From Persicirhabdus sediminis (GTDB taxonomy: Bacteria > Verrucomicrobiota > Verrucomicrobiia > Verrucomicrobiales > Akkermansiaceae): a stretch of 64,000 bases of DNA. Below are positions 43,735-52,582 of the stretch, one piece after another. The position numbers and the translations under genes are program-made. The stretch spans positions 1 to 64,000 of the forward strand of contig NZ_JAENIM010000034.1 in assembly GCF_016595495.1 (NCBI RefSeq), read 5' to 3'. Every line of letters starts with the position of its first letter. Within the stretch, counting starts at the first letter, position 1. The notes under the pieces are model-generated. The model made no database searches. It saw only the letters and a list, made by a program, of their open reading frames with translations, and was not told the origin of the DNA.

Positions 43735-43751
43735 TGCATTCGCCATGCCAA
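43735..43751 (-). promoter_or_regulatory. Sigma-54 promoter of rsr-Y RNA-rtcBA
   Basis: On the minus strand TTGGCATGGCGAATGCA fits TGGCAC-N5-TTGCW with exact GG-N10-GC spacing (GG at 43749-43748, GC at 43737-43736). The predicted start of transcription is near 43724, 17 nt before the rsr ATG at 43707. The divergent gene encodes RtcR, the sigma-54 activator of rtc operons, which makes the assignment strong. Confidence 0.85.
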
Positions 43752-43900
43752 ACTGATAACCTAACAATATCGAAAACTCTGTAATCCATACGCCGTGCGA
43801 CTTAAAAAGTTTAAGGCCAGATTTTCAGGCAAACCAATCCAGACAAAACACCTCCAAATAATATCTTTTTTTATACAGCTTTATCTTTTAAGATACACGC

Positions 43901-45511
43901 ATGAAGCAACGTGTCGTCTTTGGATTTCTTGGTACAAAACTTGATCGAGGATCTGGCCCTGAACGCTGGGATAAATGGCGTCCTAACGTGAGCCTATGCA
44001 GCCACGAAGATGAAATCGTTCATCGGCTAGAACTATTTCACGACCACCACAGCAGCAGTCTAGCTCGTCGGGTAAAAGCAGATATCGAGCAAATCTCGCC
44101 GGAAACCACAATCGTTCTCAACTTGATAGGTATAAAAAAATACTGGGACTTTGAAGACGTTTTCAGCCAGCTGCACGACTTCTTCACCAAGTATCAATTT
44201 GACCAAGAGAACGAGGAATACCTAGCTCATATGACCACAGGCACACACGTGGCTCAGATTTGTTTATTCCTGCTAACAGAGTCACGACACCTGCCAGGCA
44301 AGCTCTTGCAATCAGAACCACCACGTGGACGAGACGCACACCAGCCAACTGGCTCGAATACGGTGATAGACTTGGATCTATCGAAGTACGACCAGCTCGC
44401 TAGTCGCTTCAATCAGGAGCAAGCCGAAGCGCAAGACTTCCTCAAATCAGGCATCGCAACCCGTAACAAAAAGTTCAACCAGCTGATCCAACAAATCGAA
44501 GTTGTCGCCCTGCGCTCTGACGCGCCCATCCTCCTAACTGGCCCCACAGGAGCAGGAAAATCCCATCTAGCTGGTAGAATCTACGAGCTACGCCAACACA
44601 GATGTCAGTTAGATGGGCCCATTGTAGAAGTCAACTGCGCCACGCTGCGAGGAGACACCGCCATGAGCACCCTATTTGGCCATAAAAAAGGAGCCTTTAC
44701 TGGAGCGCAGAACAACCGAGCTGGCCTACTTCGCGAAGCACACAAAGGCTTACTCTTCCTCGATGAAATTGGCGAGTTAGGCCTAGATGAGCAAGCGATG
44801 TTACTTCGAGCTATTGAAGAAGGAACCTTCATGCCAGTTGGAGCAGACCATCAGGTTAAAAGCCAATTTCAATTGATCGCCGGCACCAACCGAGATCTGC
44901 GGAAAGACGTCTCAGAGGGACGCTTCCGCGAGGACCTTCTCGCTCGTATTAACCTGTGGACATTTGAGCTCCCAGGGCTAGCTGATCGCCGTGATGATAT
45001 CGCCCCTAACCTTGACTACGAACTCAGCAGCTTCACCAACAAACACGGTAGAGTTGTTAGCTTCAACAAAGAGGCCAAACAGGAATTTCTTAAATTTGCT
45101 AAAGATCCAGCTCAGCCATGGAGAGGAAATTTTCGCGACCTCAATGCCGCTATCACTCGCATGGCCACCCTAGCGCCCAGAGGAAGAATTCGCCATGATG
45201 AGGTTAGTGATGAAATCCAACGGCTTCAACATTCATGGCTGCGGCCAAATCAACAGCAGCAGCAAACGGCTCAGCTGGATGAGTTCCTAAGTGACAAACA
45301 AATCGAACAGATTGACCCCTTCGACCGCCCCCAGCTGGCTGCTGTCATCCACCAATGCCGCAATAGCAAAACCCTCAGTGAGGCGGGCCGAGCGCTTTTT
45401 GCGGTATCCAGAACCAAGAAACAAAACCCTAACGACAGCGATCGACTCAAAAAATACCTCGCCCGCTTTGGATTGAATTTCAATGAAATCACAAGCCAAA
45501 ACCGCAGCTAA
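43901..45511 (+). CDS. rtcR: RtcR, CARF-domain sigma-54 activator of RNA repair
   Basis: 536 aa. The N-terminal RtcR-type CARF domain (residues 1-180: VVFGFLGTKLDRG-GPERWDKWRPNVSLC, HMTTGTHVAQICLFLL) is thought to sense RNA-damage products. The AAA+ domain has Walker A GPTGAGKS (214-221), the sigma-54 contact loop GAFTGA (264-269), Walker B LLFLDEIGEL and FREDLLARINLWTFELPGL. A C-terminal helical DNA-binding part (KTLSEAGRALFAVSRTKKQNPNDSDRLKKYLARFGL) follows. It is transcribed away from rsr, whose sigma-54 promoter lies in the shared gap. Confidence 0.95.
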   Translation: MKQRVVFGFLGTKLDRGSGPERWDKWRPNVSLCSHEDEIVHRLELFHDHHSSSLARRVKADIEQISPETTIVLNLIGIKKYWDFEDVFSQLHDFFTKYQFDQENEEYLAHMTTGTHVAQICLFLLTESRHLPGKLLQSEPPRGRDAHQPTGSNTVIDLDLSKYDQLASRFNQEQAEAQDFLKSGIATRNKKFNQLIQQIEVVALRSDAPILLTGPTGAGKSHLAGRIYELRQHRCQLDGPIVEVNCATLRGDTAMSTLFGHKKGAFTGAQNNRAGLLREAHKGLLFLDEIGELGLDEQAMLLRAIEEGTFMPVGADHQVKSQFQLIAGTNRDLRKDVSEGRFREDLLARINLWTFELPGLADRRDDIAPNLDYELSSFTNKHGRVVSFNKEAKQEFLKFAKDPAQPWRGNFRDLNAAITRMATLAPRGRIRHDEVSDEIQRLQHSWLRPNQQQQQTAQLDEFLSDKQIEQIDPFDRPQLAAVIHQCRNSKTLSEAGRALFAVSRTKKQNPNDSDRLKKYLARFGLNFNEITSQNRS

Positions 45512-45512
45512 C

Positions 45513-46217
45513 ATGAACTCGGCAATCTACGATTTATTCCTGCACACTCGCCAGTCGATAACTCCCCGTGACCTTCGCGATTTTACCTATGCGGACCCCG
45601 GCTATCATGAATACCTCCGAGAGTGGCTACTAGTCTATGAGACCAAAGAGGTTCCAGCCGACATAGATGCTGAACCAATCTCAATGGCCTTTTACGAAAA
45701 TATATCTTCTCCCAAATTTGAACAGCTCGAGCGCTTTCTAAATTACCGTCGATTCATCACATCATCTGTGCTGATGTTAATCGAACAAGGGGCATTCGAT
45801 GACGATAAAACGAGAGCCAGCCAGTTAACAGCAGCCATCGTTTCAGATGCTGGCTCAGCCGACAGAGAATACCTAAAACTCCTCCGACCAGCCATCAACA
45901 GTGCTCGTGAAGTCCTTAAAGCTGAAAACACCGAAGTCACTTACCCCTACTTTACTTTCGCCTCCATTTTCCTCGCCCAAATGACCTCTGATTGGAAAGC
46001 GGCTGACGCAGCCGCCAGCCAGCTGATTCAGGATGATAAGGATGTCCGCGAAAATGACGACCTGAACTGGAAGGTCTGCAATGCCCAACTCCTGTTTGGT
46101 CTAGACCAAGGGAATGGCCCACACTGGAAAAAGCTCACAAAACAACTTTGTGGGTCGATAGAAAACCCAGACACCCAATTCATAATCGATGCCGTGAGAG
46201 TACCGAAGAAAAGGTAA
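45513..46217 (+). CDS. Hypothetical protein downstream of rtcR
   Basis: Not recognised. 234 aa starting 1 bp after the rtcR stop (ATG at 45513), so almost certainly co-transcribed with it. It is acidic and helical, without signal peptide or membrane spans. Segments such as RRFITSSVLMLIEQGAFDDD and FTFASIFLAQMTSDWKAADAAASQLIQDDKD suggest TPR-like alpha-helical repeats. A truncated copy of its 5' end lies 165 bp downstream. A role in RNA repair or its control is inference from position alone. Confidence 0.65.
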   Translation: MNSAIYDLFLHTRQSITPRDLRDFTYADPGYHEYLREWLLVYETKEVPADIDAEPISMAFYENISSPKFEQLERFLNYRRFITSSVLMLIEQGAFDDDKTRASQLTAAIVSDAGSADREYLKLLRPAINSAREVLKAENTEVTYPYFTFASIFLAQMTSDWKAADAAASQLIQDDKDVRENDDLNWKVCNAQLLFGLDQGNGPHWKKLTKQLCGSIENPDTQFIIDAVRVPKKR

Positions 46218-46247
46218 TCTCTTAAGATAGAATTTCTCTAGCAACCA

Positions 46248-46278
46248 ATCCCAGCGGAAACCCAGCTGGGATTTTTTT
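46248..46278 (+). terminator. Terminator after the rtcR operon
   Basis: Stem ATCCCAGC / GCTGGGAT with a 9-nt loop, then seven T, 30 bp after the stop of the hypothetical gene. Confidence 0.9.
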
Positions 46279-46381
46279 GATTAGATAAAATCTCCGAGAT
46301 AGGGTTAGATGAATAAGCATGTTACCTCGAACCATTCGAAAGAGGAACTTGCTAAGCAGCATGCTCAGACCATCCACTAAC

Positions 46382-46495
46382 ATGAAATCGGCAATCTACA
46401 ATCTATTTCTACACACTCGCCAGTCTATAACTCCCCACGACCTGCGCGACTTCACCTATGCGGACCCCGGCTACGGCCAATACCCCAGCGAATAA
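46382..46495 (+). pseudogene. Truncated duplicate of the 5' end of the hypothetical gene
   Basis: A 37-codon frame whose first 33 or so residues (MKSAIYNLFLHTRQSITPHD, then LRDFTYADPGYG) match the N-terminus of the gene at 45513, with high nucleotide similarity over about 105 bp. It then diverges and stops. Most differences in the matching part are silent or conservative, so the duplication is fairly recent or the short peptide is under some constraint. The rest of this 337-bp gap holds only the terminator. Confidence 0.75.
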
Positions 46496-46554
46496 CAGCG
46501 TACATTTGAACTAAGCTCCACAACCGAGCCCATGGCTCACGTCATACGCTCTGA

Positions 46555-49182
46555 CTAATTCTCGCGGCTGATCTGGCTGATGATAGTGGAGTCTTTAATC
46601 TTATGATCGTCAGCTAGAAGCACCGCCTTACTTAAAACTAGAGACAAGCCACGATCTCCCTCAAAGGGTAGATACATCTTATCTGCTTTGGTTTCAGAAG
46701 CTCTTGAGGGTACGATGCACAGGTATTGGTCATTTGGCTCCATCAGTATATTGCTGCTGCCGATGTGGATTTTGTATTCACGCAACTTGCCCTGCACACG
46801 CAGGAATTTTCCATCAAATCTCAGCTGGTCACGAATCTTAAGTTTAGGAACTAACATCTCTAAAACTGACTTGCGAGTTTTCGCCATTTCGTTGAGATCA
46901 CCAAATGAATAGCCCTCCCAATAGTTACTAAATTGCTCAACACCGGTATCGCTCCACTCAGGGTCATTGCCCACACTGCAGACACCAACAAACAAATCGA
47001 CATCACGCATGATCTCCGAGAAAACAAGATCAGGCACATCCACCAGATCTAATACCTCGCCATCATCTTTGATAAACTTCACTTGGTCGGTAGAAATATA
47101 GCGATTCACACCGTCCGGCTCATTGCCGTCCTCTACGTATACCTCGTTAATACCAAACTCAGCCGTCAGATGATAGGCGGGCACCCTCAAGCAAGCTGGC
47201 CTAGCTACACTGCCGTGATAGTATTCATTTATCAGCGAATACTTCCAGCTACGCCCTGCAGTAATGCCCTTAAATTGTCTCTGCTTCAGCAGGTGTGCTG
47301 CCATTCTATTACTATAGCTTTTTGTTATCACTTCAGCATCAGTTAGCAGATAGACCTCTCGGTAGGCCTGCTTAAATGGCTGGCGAATCTCTAATTCATT
47401 AACCCTAGCTCGCCACTGCACGATCTCTGTTTCAGTGCATGAGATCGGGTGCCACAGCTGGACTTTAGTCGATCTATCAGGCGGCGAGATAGCCGAACCA
47501 TCAGCCGCTAACCATTCACTATCTATCAACATAGCAGCCTCCCATTGATCACCATTACTGAAGTTCCATATCAGCTTAGCTGCGATCGGCCCAACAAGAC
47601 CGTGATCGATGTAATATTCTCTGAAAGTCTCATAGTCCCACACACGATCTTCAACGTAACAACGGTCAATCCGCTCCTTCTGAGCTGATGAGAATTTCTG
47701 AATCTGCTTGTTCGTCTCCTGAACCGTTTTGAGCTTGTCGCTCAGCTTTTTACTTTTGGCTATCAGCGCCGGTTTGGTTTTCTGAGCTTTGCCCTCTGGG
47801 GTTAACCATTGCAGCGAAGTCTTGCCTGGAGATACCAAGTTCAGCTGTAGCTTGTAGCCGTCAAACTCATCTTCACGTGATCCTAGCTGGAGGCCAAAAT
47901 CAGGCACTGCTATTTCCTCAATCTCATAGGCTTTGATACCTCGTTTCTCGGCCTCCTCTTGGAGGTAGCTGTCGATTATCTTCTTCGCATTCGTTTGCTT
48001 GATGAAGTACTTCAGCCGAGACAACTGGCTGATGCCATGTAATCCTTTTGAATTCGCCAAGGTGTATAAACACGCGTTACCAACAATAACACACATAGGC
48101 CCTTGACCAGGGATCTTTTTAAATGACTTCTCAGCTAGTTTTGTTAGCAGATCAATCATGGTCTCATCGTGAAACTGCACCGATGACCAAACCAGACCTT
48201 TGATGATAGGGATGTTATCTCCATCGATGAAGATATGATAGGTGTATCCATCGTCACCAGCCTCCTCAATAGGCTCAGCATCGCACAATTGCTTTAGAAT
48301 CTTATGCATGCTCTCTCGGAAGAAGTCTTTATTCGTCTCGATGATTCCCTTAGATTTCTCTAGAAAGGCAGCAGTGGGTTTGCCAGCTTTAGCTCCCGAG
48401 CTCAATTCTAGCATACGGTATAACATGTCTCGCTCTGGCGGGGCCGCTACCTTTATCAAATTCTTGATCGTATCAGCAATCACATCATCATCTGCTAGCT
48501 CGAACAGCGGCATAGCACTCCCTCCCTCATTGACTAGCCCAAATAGCTGAGCCTTCATTGCCAGAATTGCTTTCCCATTGGTCTTAAAGTATCTCCAGCT
48601 AAGGTAATTGTTGATGAATTCAATGATTTCATCAGAAAGCCCATTGGTCTTAATGTTCGAGCTTAACTGGTTGATGATTCGTTTAATCGCCCAATCCCCT
48701 GCGTAAATAGTTGGCGACTTCTCACCGCCGTCGCATGGAACAAGTTGCTTGGCTGATTCGAACAGAATAATCAGCTCTTCGTTTGATAGAGTCAGCTTAA
48801 GTTTCAGCAGATATTTAAGCAAATATTGAGTGATTACGGCAGGTCCAAGCTGAGGGCTACGGTTAATAGCCGCCTTTCTAATAAATGACGCATAGGTCGG
48901 TATATACATTTTGGTAGAATAGTCCTCTCTCCCTCTCGCCAACAGATCTCCATTGGCTAGATCATTTGAGGTAAAATCCTTCCGAGCGCATAACAGATCC
49001 ATGCAATATAGCGTGAGTTTAGCCTTCTGCTCTGCGTTTAACTTTTTCAACTCTGCGCTCACTTGCAGCTGAGTCAGCTTCACCTCGTGGCTATCAGTGT
49101 TGGTAAAAAACATCGGGCAGGATTGCTCAATAAAATCAGAGACAATAGCGGCGTAATCAGGAAGTATAGATTGTTCAGACAT
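46555..49182 (-). CDS. DUF4132-domain protein
   Basis: A large 875-aa cytoplasmic protein. The C-terminal half matches DUF4132 (the MolR/YehI-type region): LQLNLVSPGKTSLQWLTPEGKAQKTKPALI, IDRCYVEDRVWDYETFREYYIDHGLVGPIAAKLIW, PFKQAYREVYLLTDAE, RQFKGITAGRSWKY and the final DRGLSLVLSKAVLLADD. The N-terminal half is helical and not recognised. There is no WGR domain, unlike YehI. Family function is unknown; members occur in predicted stress or conflict operons. It has a 130-aa partner gene 26 bp upstream and converges on the rtcR operon. Confidence 0.82.
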   Translation of the reverse strand: MSEQSILPDYAAIVSDFIEQSCPMFFTNTDSHEVKLTQLQVSAELKKLNAEQKAKLTLYCMDLLCARKDFTSNDLANGDLLARGREDYSTKMYIPTYASFIRKAAINRSPQLGPAVITQYLLKYLLKLKLTLSNEELIILFESAKQLVPCDGGEKSPTIYAGDWAIKRIINQLSSNIKTNGLSDEIIEFINNYLSWRYFKTNGKAILAMKAQLFGLVNEGGSAMPLFELADDDVIADTIKNLIKVAAPPERDMLYRMLELSSGAKAGKPTAAFLEKSKGIIETNKDFFRESMHKILKQLCDAEPIEEAGDDGYTYHIFIDGDNIPIIKGLVWSSVQFHDETMIDLLTKLAEKSFKKIPGQGPMCVIVGNACLYTLANSKGLHGISQLSRLKYFIKQTNAKKIIDSYLQEEAEKRGIKAYEIEEIAVPDFGLQLGSREDEFDGYKLQLNLVSPGKTSLQWLTPEGKAQKTKPALIAKSKKLSDKLKTVQETNKQIQKFSSAQKERIDRCYVEDRVWDYETFREYYIDHGLVGPIAAKLIWNFSNGDQWEAAMLIDSEWLAADGSAISPPDRSTKVQLWHPISCTETEIVQWRARVNELEIRQPFKQAYREVYLLTDAEVITKSYSNRMAAHLLKQRQFKGITAGRSWKYSLINEYYHGSVARPACLRVPAYHLTAEFGINEVYVEDGNEPDGVNRYISTDQVKFIKDDGEVLDLVDVPDLVFSEIMRDVDLFVGVCSVGNDPEWSDTGVEQFSNYWEGYSFGDLNEMAKTRKSVLEMLVPKLKIRDQLRFDGKFLRVQGKLREYKIHIGSSNILMEPNDQYLCIVPSRASETKADKMYLPFEGDRGLSLVLSKAVLLADDHKIKDSTIISQISREN

Positions 49183-49208
49183 GATAGGGTGTGATGGAAG
49201 GTGGGAAA

Positions 49209-49601
49209 TTAACCTCCAATGAGAGGCGTGAGTTTTACAAAGCTGACGGAAGTAGCCGGCTGGATATCAACAACCTGCTGCAGGCCATCGACCTGCACAT
49301 CATCCACAAAAACGAAAAATCCATTTTTCTGGAAAGCATCTAATGCCACATAGATTTGTTTTTCGGCATCAATCTCTTTGCATGTCCTCTTTGCTGAAGA
49401 GTTAAGCCTTTGCTCGAGCTCACTCGGCTGGATCAGGCCATAGAAATGACCTTCCATTCTTTTGTTATATTGCTCAACCTCTTGCTGAACACGTGAGCTG
49501 ATGATGTCTTTGATAGTTACTTTTTTATTATCGAAATGAACATCACACTGATGAGTGATAGCGCCTGCTAGGCTTTGGTCAGATATCGTAAGTGTAGTCA
49601 T
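49209..49601 (-). CDS. Small hypothetical protein upstream of DUF4132
   Basis: Not recognised. 130 aa, soluble, no signal. It opens MTTLTISDQSLAGAITHQ, has a coiled-coil-like helix SSRVQQEVEQYNKRMEGH and a beta-rich C-terminus (FFVFVDDVQVDGLQQVVDIQ, VSFVKLTPLIGG). The conserved-looking motif HFYGLIQPSELEQRLN may form a helix. Its 26-bp spacing to the DUF4132 gene indicates one operon and probably one pathway. Confidence 0.7.
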   Translation of the reverse strand: MTTLTISDQSLAGAITHQCDVHFDNKKVTIKDIISSRVQQEVEQYNKRMEGHFYGLIQPSELEQRLNSSAKRTCKEIDAEKQIYVALDAFQKNGFFVFVDDVQVDGLQQVVDIQPATSVSFVKLTPLIGG

Positions 49602-49872
49602 TAGGTCAACGGTTTAGCTAACAATGCTTAGCAAACTTGATTAGCGAGCGCAATGGGTAATCTAGCAAAGATAGATCGCACGTCGATCCCGAAGGATCAG
49701 CTCAATGCCAGCCCTGCACAATGTGATGAAGTCATCCCACGGACTAAGTAATTCAGACGGCAATAACTCCATCAATCCAACGAAAAACTTTTCAGAGAAG
49801 AGTTTAGCAGACTGCCTTTCCGCGCTACCCCAACAAACTAACACTCCAATAATTTAACCAGCAGCTCACCCT

Positions 49873-51345
49873 TTATGGCAAAATAATGAAGCAGGCGTCT
49901 TTGCTGTATGGGCTGGCTTCTAAGCTGTGTATCCAGCGGACTTCGTAACGAGGCCCCCATGAATCGCTGACGGCAATTTCCCCTGTGGTTTCGTTGTAGC
50001 CGATGATCATGCAGATGTGATAGGAGTCTTCAGCTGATGGATAGTCGGCAAATGGTGCGGATTCTTCAGCTGCTATTTTGGCATACTCGGCCCAGTCGGT
50101 AACGCTCTGGCGAGCTTTGGTTCGATTATTGGCTAGCTCGTTGTACTTGTCAGTTGAGCACATACGCCACATGAGTGGGGCGCCTTGGTCGATGTAGCGT
50201 TTGATGTCGCGGATGCGGATTGGATTTTTCAAATCGATATCCTTGGTGCGACGCCCTTTTGAGTAGACTTGGGATTTTACCCCATCAACGAGTTTGCTCA
50301 CGCTGGTACCACCGCCTTCGTTAGTTTCGCCAATCATGGCTAACAAATACATATCGGCCTCGATACCCATGTAGCGCATCGCGCGCTCGAAGGTAGCAGG
50401 AACGCAGTACCCTTTGGGCCCTTGGTTGACCATTGGGATATTTTTCAGCAATACATCGCCATTTTCGTTCTGGCTGAGGTTTTTTTCTAGCTGAGCTTTA
50501 ATGACCTCGTCTTTGACTCGCTCAGTTTTGCCTTTGCTGTCTGCTAGAGCGGTGGGCACGATGCTCAGGGTGACATATTCATTCTCAGCCGTGGAGAGTA
50601 AAATGCTGAGTCCATTCCAGTCCCAGCGCTGTGTCCAACGGCGCGCTTTGCCTTCGCCGTAGCGTTGTTTTTTGGGTTCCCCTAGTATCGGCGTGATTGC
50701 GCCATGAACGGCGGCGTCATCCATGTCCATAGCTTCTTGTAAGCTGCCCGGTGGGTTTGGTCGTTTGTTGAGAAAGTGGTCGGGGCCAAAATTGGCTTCT
50801 TGGCCAAAGTCACCTTTGTTAGCAAATACAGCGGATAGGCTTTGCATATTTCCCTCTGCATCTGCGTACATGGCGATAGAGTAAGGCATGGCTCCGAAGA
50901 GTGTGTAATCTTTGGCTCGGAAGGCGGCGTAGAGACGCCAGCTCTGGCTATAATCTGTCTTCGATTCTGGCTTAAGCTTGAGCGCGCTGGCTATTTCATC
51001 AGCTGGGCGAGTGAATAGACTGTCCGCTGTGAATAGCTGGTGGCCAGCGGCTTGGTTGAGCTGGTCAGCTATCCCTGTTAGCCCGGCATTTAGTTTGCCA
51101 GCATTTTCTTTGAGGAAATCTTGATCTGCTTGCGACAACGAGCTGATAGGGATGGTATATGACTTACCAGATTTCAGCAGCAAGGTGACTTTATCATCCG
51201 AGATCGATTCTACGGAGGCTTGGATGCTTTGTCCCTGCTTATTAGTGAATTGACGAACCTCTCCTCCAGCCTGAAGTGGTGCTGGGATACAGCAGAGAGA
51301 TACAGCTAACAGGGCGCATGTGAGAATTCTCATCGGAGGGATCAT
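49873..51345 (-). CDS. Secreted SHD1-C39-like protein
   Basis: 490 aa with a signal peptide (RILTCALLAVSLCCIPAPLQA). An SLA1-homology (SHD1) domain follows at about residues 30-80: RQFTNKQGQSIQASVESISDDKVTLLLKSGKSYTIPISSLSQADQDFL. The C-terminal domain looks like a C39-type papain fold: Gln and Cys in MVNQGPKGYCVPATFERAMRYMG, His in DSYHICMIIGYN, Asp in AVSDSWGPRYEVRWI. The middle 200 residues are unrecognised. SHD1-C39 proteins are common in Verrucomicrobia and Planctomycetes and of unknown substrate. It may be a periplasmic protease or a non-catalytic binding protein. Confidence 0.8.
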   Translation of the reverse strand: MIPPMRILTCALLAVSLCCIPAPLQAGGEVRQFTNKQGQSIQASVESISDDKVTLLLKSGKSYTIPISSLSQADQDFLKENAGKLNAGLTGIADQLNQAAGHQLFTADSLFTRPADEIASALKLKPESKTDYSQSWRLYAAFRAKDYTLFGAMPYSIAMYADAEGNMQSLSAVFANKGDFGQEANFGPDHFLNKRPNPPGSLQEAMDMDDAAVHGAITPILGEPKKQRYGEGKARRWTQRWDWNGLSILLSTAENEYVTLSIVPTALADSKGKTERVKDEVIKAQLEKNLSQNENGDVLLKNIPMVNQGPKGYCVPATFERAMRYMGIEADMYLLAMIGETNEGGGTSVSKLVDGVKSQVYSKGRRTKDIDLKNPIRIRDIKRYIDQGAPLMWRMCSTDKYNELANNRTKARQSVTDWAEYAKIAAEESAPFADYPSAEDSYHICMIIGYNETTGEIAVSDSWGPRYEVRWIHSLEASPYSKDACFIILP

Positions 51346-51574
51346 ATCCCTGATATAAAAAGATTTGTTAGCTCATGTCAGCAAAAATGTCAGCATCGTA
51401 CAGAAAAAATAGTTAGCTACTTTCTACCTCCCCTCCCCATCTATGGTTAGACATCCCTGAGCTAGCTAGCTTTTTATCCTACGCGACTGCCTCAGCTAAA
51501 CTTATGGCCCATTTACCAGCTAGCGTTCCATTAAAGACCTGAGCATTTGTAACATGCTCAACAATAGAAGCGCA

Positions 51575-52570
51575 TTAATCCAGCTCGTCCTTCAGCTGTC
51601 CCGCCAGCCAGCGGGAGAATTTTTCGCCGCCGGATTCGCCGAGGTGATAGCCGTCAGAGAAATCCTCAGCGTCCATGCCTTCAATCTGGCGGGCGTCTAG
51701 CACCTGCATACCGTGATTTTCTATCACCTCTGCGGCAGCTGGATTAAATGGCCACACTTTAGGCTGTGGCATGGGCACAAAATACAGCTTCACTCCACGC
51801 TCTTTGCAGGCGGTGATGAAGCGCTCCATGCGCTGGAAGGTATCCGTCGGCGGCGCTGCGGCTCCCATTTGTTGGGCGTGACGTTTTTTGGCAGCACTAA
51901 CAATGCGATTATTACGTTTCACGCCAGCTGAGTAATCTGGCACCGCGCAGTAGAGGATAGAGCGTTGATGCAGCTCTTGATCACCACACAGCGCGCTCAC
52001 GCTGCACAGGCTGGACTGCACGATGCTGTGGAAATCTGGAAGGTCAGTTTGCCATAGTTCAGGCAGGTCCTGGCTGGCGACAAAATGGCGCGACAGCCGG
52101 CGCAGCTTGATAGGTTCTTGATCGTAAATGTGATGCCTAACGAAGCCAACAACTAAGACATCAGGATGCTTCTCAGGTCCTTCAAAGTAGCGTTGATAGA
52201 GATAGACCCAATCGAGCATCGCCGTGCCCACAGGCGTGATCTTAGCCGTCTCGATGTCCAGCCCGCCGAGACGGTCGAGTTCATCGTGCAGGATCTCTGG
52301 CTTGAGCCCGTGCATCATCAATGAGTTGCCAAAAAACACCACACGCGGCGCGCCAGACTCGAGCGCATCACTCTCCAGCTGGGATAGCGTCTGGTCAAAG
52401 GCGTGGATGTGCTTTCTATCGTAGTCGAGATGCGGAGCTAAAAACCGCGCTACAATTTCGAGCACTAACACAAAGATGACGACCACAGCCACCACCTTCA
52501 TCTCGGTGCGCAACCTTGGTGCGTGAGCTTCGTTAGGCAGCGCGTCGTAATCGTGAAATTTCTTAGCCAT
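51575..52570 (-). CDS. SGNH-hydrolase-like membrane protein, MBOAT partner
   Basis: 331 aa with one N-terminal span (MKVVAVVVIFVLVLEIVARFL). The periplasmic SGNH fold is indicated by block I PRVVFFGNSLMMHGL, with the GDS serine context as GNS, and the last block AEDFSDGYHLGESGGEKFSRWL with the Asp-x-x-His pair. Such AlgX/DltD/PatB-like enzymes complete acyl transfer started by an MBOAT protein. The MBOAT gene lies 12 bp upstream, so the two act together on an exopolysaccharide or cell-wall polymer. Confidence 0.8.
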   Translation of the reverse strand: MAKKFHDYDALPNEAHAPRLRTEMKVVAVVVIFVLVLEIVARFLAPHLDYDRKHIHAFDQTLSQLESDALESGAPRVVFFGNSLMMHGLKPEILHDELDRLGGLDIETAKITPVGTAMLDWVYLYQRYFEGPEKHPDVLVVGFVRHHIYDQEPIKLRRLSRHFVASQDLPELWQTDLPDFHSIVQSSLCSVSALCGDQELHQRSILYCAVPDYSAGVKRNNRIVSAAKKRHAQQMGAAAPPTDTFQRMERFITACKERGVKLYFVPMPQPKVWPFNPAAAEVIENHGMQVLDARQIEGMDAEDFSDGYHLGESGGEKFSRWLAGQLKDELD

Positions 52571-52582
52571 CAGCTGAGTGAG

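Noticed and set aside
43708-43767. Longer N-terminus of Rsr from ATG 43767 or 43746
   Set aside because: The sigma-54 -24/-12 element overlaps these codons, so transcription begins downstream of them.
43801-43860. A second sigma-54-like site on the minus strand (TGGCCTTAAACTTTTT)
   Set aside because: It has TT instead of GC at the -12 position, and the perfect site at 43735-43751 is better placed.
49662-49844. 60-aa minus-strand open frame between the 130-aa gene and the SHD1-C39 gene
   Set aside because: No recognisable features. It spans a palindromic GATCC/GGATC segment typical of dispersed repeats, so coding is not supported.
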